DNA from: Luteibacter mycovicinus | Lineage (GTDB): Bacteria; Pseudomonadota; Gammaproteobacteria; Xanthomonadales; Rhodanobacteraceae | Assembly: GCF_000745235.1 (NCBI RefSeq) | Contig: NZ_JQNL01000001.1 | Span: 3,156,001-3,220,000, forward strand | DNA length: 64,000 nucleotides | Reading direction: 5' to 3' | Part shown: piece after piece, positions 61,335 to 64,000 of the stretch | How the letters are laid out: every line of letters starts with the position of its first letter | How positions within the stretch are numbered: the first letter of the stretch is position 1 | The notes under the pieces: model-generated | Told to the model about the DNA's origin: nothing | The model's database searches: none | Seen by the model: only the letters and a program-made list of their open reading frames with translations | Program-made: the position numbers and the translations under genes

Positions 61335-61459
61335 GATTCACCTCGCAGGAGATTTTGCTCCTACTTGGTGGTCCTGAAAAACCCGGCCATTACAGCCCCG
61401 CGCGCGAAAAACCAACGAAGCGAAGAAGCGGTGACTCTGCGACCCCTGTCTCGCGGCTG

Positions 61460-61483
61460 TCGCGCGCGGGGCGCGCTCCTACA
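61460..61483. repeat. REP-like unit, inverse partner of the IS-split unit
   Basis: TCGCGCGCGGGGCGCGCTCC TACA. Before the IS arrived it formed an inverted REP pair with the unit now split at 60157/61395. Confidence 0.85.
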
Positions 61484-61496
61484 TTAGTGGGTGGTG

Positions 61497-62606
61497 TCAG
61501 ACCCCGATTCCGTAGGGATCGCTCGAAGCAAACTCATTGCCCGTCGCACCTTCCGACAGACGAATCTTCAGCGCCAGGCCATCGCGCGAATCCGCCTTGT
61601 TCAGGCACTCCTCGAGCGTGATCTTGCCGTCCTTGTACAGGCGGTAGAGCGACTGGTCGAAGGTCTGCATGCCTTCCTGCAGGCTGCGGTCCATGGCGTC
61701 CTTCACCTCGTGGATCTGGCCGCGGCGGATCATGTCGCGGATCAGCGGGGTGTTGAGCAGCACCTCGGTCGCCGGCATGCGGCGGCCGTCCTTGCCGATC
61801 ACCAGGCGCTGGCTGATCACCGCGCGCAGGTTGAGGGCGAGGTTCATCAGCACGTTCTTGTGCGCCGATTCGCCGAAGAAGTTGAGGATGCGCTCCAGGG
61901 TCTGGTCGGCGTTGTTCGAGTGCAGGGTGGCCAGGCACAGGTGACCGGTCTCGGAGAACGAGATGGCCGCCTCCATCGTCTCGGTGTCGCGGATCTCACC
62001 GATCATGATGACGTCCGGGGCCTCGCGCATCGCGTTCTTCAGCGCCTCGTGATAGCTGTGGGTATCCAGTCCCACCTCACGCTGGTTGACGATGGAGCGC
62101 TTGTGCCGGTGCAGGTACTCGATCGGGTCCTCGATGGTGAGGATATGGCCCGAACTGTTGCTGTTGCGGTGGTCGAGCATGGCCGCCAGGGTGGTGGACT
62201 TGCCCGAGCCGGTGGCGCCTACGACCAGGATCAGGCCGCGTGGCTCCATGATCAGATCGCGGAAAATCGTCGGCAGCTGCAGTTCTTCCAGCGAGGGGAT
62301 CTCGCTCTTGATGGCACGGATGACCATGCCGATCTCGCCGCGCTGCTTGAACACGTTGATACGGAAGCGGCCGGCTTCCTTCACGGCCAGGGCCATGTTC
62401 AGCTCGAGATCGCGCTCGAACTGCGGCACCTGACCCTCGTCCATGAGCGAATAGGCGATCTTCTTGACCATGCCGCTCGGCAGGCCGGTATTTCCCAACG
62501 GGTACAGCTTGCCTTCCACCTTGATGTTCACAGGGGCGCCGGTCGTCAGGAACATATCCGACGCGCCCTTGTCCACCATCAGCTTAAGGAAATAACCGAT
62601 ATCCAC
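61497..62606 (-). CDS. pilU: Type IV pilus retraction ATPase PilU
   Basis: 369 residues. The N-terminus MDIGYFLKLMVDKGASDMFL TTG matches PilU. Walker A VVGATGSGKSTTLAAMLDHR, the Asp box (HILTIEDPIEYLH), Walker B PDVIMIGEIRDTETMEAAI and the His box GHLCLATLHSNNADQTLERI L are all present. PilU helps PilT pull in type IV pili and is needed for full retraction force in twitching. PilT, which usually precedes pilU, is not in the window; upstream here is a divergent lipoprotein gene. Confidence 0.92.
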   Translation of the reverse strand: MDIGYFLKLMVDKGASDMFLTTGAPVNIKVEGKLYPLGNTGLPSGMVKKIAYSLMDEGQVPQFERDLELNMALAVKEAGRFRINVFKQRGEIGMVIRAIKSEIPSLEELQLPTIFRDLIMEPRGLILVVGATGSGKSTTLAAMLDHRNSNSSGHILTIEDPIEYLHRHKRSIVNQREVGLDTHSYHEALKNAMREAPDVIMIGEIRDTETMEAAISFSETGHLCLATLHSNNADQTLERILNFFGESAHKNVLMNLALNLRAVISQRLVIGKDGRRMPATEVLLNTPLIRDMIRRGQIHEVKDAMDRSLQEGMQTFDQSLYRLYKDGKITLEECLNKADSRDGLALKIRLSEGATGNEFASSDPYGIGV

Positions 62607-62702
62607 CTAAACCCCCGGACGTTCATTACAATCGAGTCGAGGTCATAGCCTGACCGTTATATATATCGACAATATCTCGCAAACCTGTACGAGGAACGAG
62701 TG

Positions 62703-63260
62703 ATGGTGCACAACTTGCCGTCGAAAGCCCTTTCCAAGGGCCGCCGGCTCATTGCTCAGGCCGCCCTGGGCCTTGGTATCGCTACGCTCGCCGGCTGTGC
62801 CAGCGCCCCCCCACCCGACGGCTCGATGAACCAGGCACTGGCCCAGCTGCAGGCTGCCAGAGACGCCGGAGCGGCCGATTATGCGCCGGTCGATCTCGAT
62901 TATGCGCAGGGAAAATTCCGTCAGGCGCAGGCCGCGATGGCCAGCCGCAAGTACGACGAGGCGGCGGTGCTCGCCGACGAGTCGCGTGCCGACAGCGAAC
63001 TGGCCCGGGCCAAGGCCCGTCTGGGTGCCGCCCGCGCCCAGAACACGGCCAAGAGTCAGGAAAACTCCCGCATGCGCGTCGAGATGATCGACAACCATGC
63101 CAACGACACGGTGCCCATCCCGACCAACGTGCAGGAAACCGAATCGGTCCTGCCCGAGCCGACGGACAGCACGCAGCCGCCGGTCGGTGGTCAGACCCAG
63201 CCCCTGAATGACAATTCGGGCAACCAGATCCAGCCGTCCACCAACCAGGGAGGCCAGTGA
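62703..63260 (+). CDS. DUF4398-type lipoprotein
   Basis: 185 residues from ATG 62703 with GAGGA 7 bases upstream. Lipoprotein signal: LIAQAALGLGIATLAGCASA with lipobox LAGC. The mature helical part (MNQALAQLQAARDAGAADYA PVDLDYAQGKFRQAQAAMAS RKYDEAAVLADESRADSELA RAKA) is the DUF4398 helical hairpin; the C-terminal 60 residues are Gln/Pro/Asn-rich and disordered. Lipid-anchored in the periplasm, probably at the outer membrane. Its stop overlaps the next gene's ATG. Function unknown. Confidence 0.85.
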   Translation: MVHNLPSKALSKGRRLIAQAALGLGIATLAGCASAPPPDGSMNQALAQLQAARDAGAADYAPVDLDYAQGKFRQAQAAMASRKYDEAAVLADESRADSELARAKARLGAARAQNTAKSQENSRMRVEMIDNHANDTVPIPTNVQETESVLPEPTDSTQPPVGGQTQPLNDNSGNQIQPSTNQGGQ

Positions 63261-63916
63261 TGAAGCGTTCGACCCTCCTTACCTCCGCGCTGGCCCTTGC
63301 GCTTGCCACGGGCAGTGCCATGGCCGCCACGGACGACCTGGACATCCGCCGTCTCAACTCGAGCCTGGACCAGCTGTCGTCAGACCCGGTGCTGGGCAAT
63401 TACGCCCAGGCTGAACAGGCTCGCGCCCGCGAAGCGATCAGCCAGATGGCCCAGTTCCGTCCCAAGGACAAGGAGCACGGCCATTTGCTGTATGTCGCCG
63501 AGCGCCGGGTGGACATCGCCAAGGCGATGGCCCAGTACCAGGATGCTCAGGCCAAGAGCGCCCAGCTGGACCGCGAGCACGACGCCATCCTGCTGGAGGC
63601 CAGTCGGCTCGACGCCGAGATGGCCCGTCGCCAGCTCGAGCAGCAGCGTGCCCAGAACCAGATGATCCAGGAAGAGGCCGCCCGCCTGCAGCAGCAGGGC
63701 GTCGACTATGCCCAGGCGCTGGAGCAGGCCAAGGCTGAAGGCGACAAGGCCAAACAGGTCGCCGCGGCACAGGCCAAGGTGGCTAACGCCGCCAAGAAGC
63801 AGGCCGCGCTGGCCGAGGCCGCCGCGCGCGCCATGCGCGATATGAACTCGTCCGACGGTGGGGCGCCAGCCTCCACGCCTGCACCGAAAAAGAGCAAGAA
63901 AACCGACGGCAACTGA
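63260..63916 (+). CDS. Periplasmic coiled-coil protein, partner of the DUF4398 lipoprotein
   Basis: 218 residues from ATG 63260 (overlapping TGATG). Signal peptide MKRSTLLTSALALALATGSA MA. Nearly all helix: a DUF4398-like start (LRRLNSSLDQLSS then QAEQARAREAISQMAQF, LLYVAERRVDIAKAMAQYQD AQ) followed by a long Ala/Gln/Lys coiled coil to residue 195 and a Lys-rich tail. In related genomes such proteins are followed by an OmpA-family gene; the window ends before that can be checked. Likely works with the preceding lipoprotein in the envelope. Confidence 0.75.
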   Translation: MKRSTLLTSALALALATGSAMAATDDLDIRRLNSSLDQLSSDPVLGNYAQAEQARAREAISQMAQFRPKDKEHGHLLYVAERRVDIAKAMAQYQDAQAKSAQLDREHDAILLEASRLDAEMARRQLEQQRAQNQMIQEEAARLQQQGVDYAQALEQAKAEGDKAKQVAAAQAKVANAAKKQAALAEAAARAMRDMNSSDGGAPASTPAPKKSKKTDGN

Positions 63917-63964
63917 GAAATATCGCTCTTGCAGGCGTATGGCTAGCGGAGTAGCTTCGGTCTC

Positions 63965-63992
63965 CCGGCACCCGAAAAATTCAGGGTGCCGG
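63965..63992 (+). terminator. Hairpin at the window end
   Basis: CCGGCACCC, loop, GGGTGCCGG, 49 bp after the last stop. The T-run, if any, is at or beyond the window edge. Confidence 0.5.
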
Positions 63993-64000
63993 TCCTGCCG

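Larger units (their letters stand above)
60158..61394 (-). mobile_element. Intact IS3-family insertion sequence inside a REP
   Basis: 1,237 bp with terminal inverted repeats TGTAGTGGCCGGGTATTTGA (left) and, read inward from the right end, TGTAATGGCCGGGTTTTTCA; both continue with GGACCAC. Flanks carry a 3-bp direct repeat GCC, typical of IS3-family insertion. It encodes OrfA and OrfB with an A7 frameshift site between them, and both frames are open, so it is probably still mobile. Not the same element as the one at 2291 (different OrfA, different ends). Confidence 0.93.

Noticed and set aside
1..64000. CRISPR array
   Set aside because: No regularly spaced direct repeats with unique spacers were found; the repeated units present are REP-like, irregularly placed and inverted.
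1..64000. Prophage
   Set aside because: Only an integrase relic and small genes are present; no capsid, terminase, tail or lysis genes.

Overview
The window is high-GC, densely coded chromosomal DNA. It looks like a gammaproteobacterium of the Xanthomonadales/Lysobacterales, most plausibly Rhodanobacteraceae (Luteibacter/Dyella-like). This placement is an inference from the gene order birA-coaX-SPOR protein-tRNA-Thr, a tryptophanyl-tRNA synthetase with a long C-terminal extension, a PepSY-PhoP-PhoQ-like operon, a hppD-hmgA-fahA tyrosine degradation cluster, and many intergenic REP-like GTAGGAGCGCGCC repeats. No sequence search was available.

Layout. (1) 1-572: the end of an NmrA-like gene and the severed 5' tip of dusA. 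(2) 549-8092: a 7.5-kb genomic island inserted in dusA, bounded by a 13-bp direct repeat. It carries a secreted aspzincin-type metallopeptidase, a broken IS3-family element, a large orphan P-loop ATPase, two small unknown genes and a heavily decayed tyrosine integrase. The island supplies a new start for dusA. (3) 9046-10889: a winged-helix/nucleotidyltransferase pair resembling an AbiE-type (type IV) toxin-antitoxin system, with two operator-like palindromes ahead of it. (4) 10966-22803: PepSY/PhoP/PhoQ-like signalling, MtfA, birA-coaX-SPOR, tRNA-Thr, an SDR with a divergent AraC regulator, arginase, trpS and a DUF1456 gene. (5) 22925-34160: a 2-oxoacid dehydrogenase operon (E1alpha, E1beta and a frameshifted E2), tryptophan dioxygenase, a POT peptide transporter, MarR-hppD-hmgA-fahA, a fasciclin protein and a duplicated fahA 3' fragment. 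(6) 35008-44041: central carbon genes (gapA, pyk, class I aldolase, tkt) with an S1/P1 nuclease, a TonB-like-fold protein and two outer-membrane barrels. (7) 44138-55261: a surface-glycan locus with ugd, lectin and glycosyltransferase relics, a split transketolase pair, an epimerase-glycosyltransferase fusion, methyltransferases, GtrA, a polytopic GT39-like protein and a broken membrane gene. (8) 55383-63992: an M61 peptidase, a HAD phosphatase, pgk, maiA, an intact IS3-family element sitting inside a REP, pilU and two envelope genes.

How genes work together. hppD, hmgA, fahA and the distant maiA complete tyrosine degradation from 4-hydroxyphenylpyruvate to fumarate and acetoacetate. gapA, pgk, pyk, fbaB and tkt are core glycolysis and pentose phosphate genes. 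The 46.7-53.3 kb run has very short spacings or overlaps and reads as one operon. It appears to make an activated sugar and pass it through an undecaprenyl-linked (GtrA/GtrB/polytopic transferase) route to a surface glycan.

The most unusual features are the dusA island with its dead integrase, the transketolase pair tied to the epimerase-GT2 fusion, the twin-operator toxin-antitoxin-like pair, and the insertion of an IS into a REP with a visible 3-bp target duplication. Several genes are broken (integrase, IS OrfB, E2, lectin, GT2, membrane protein); some single-base shifts could be sequencing errors.
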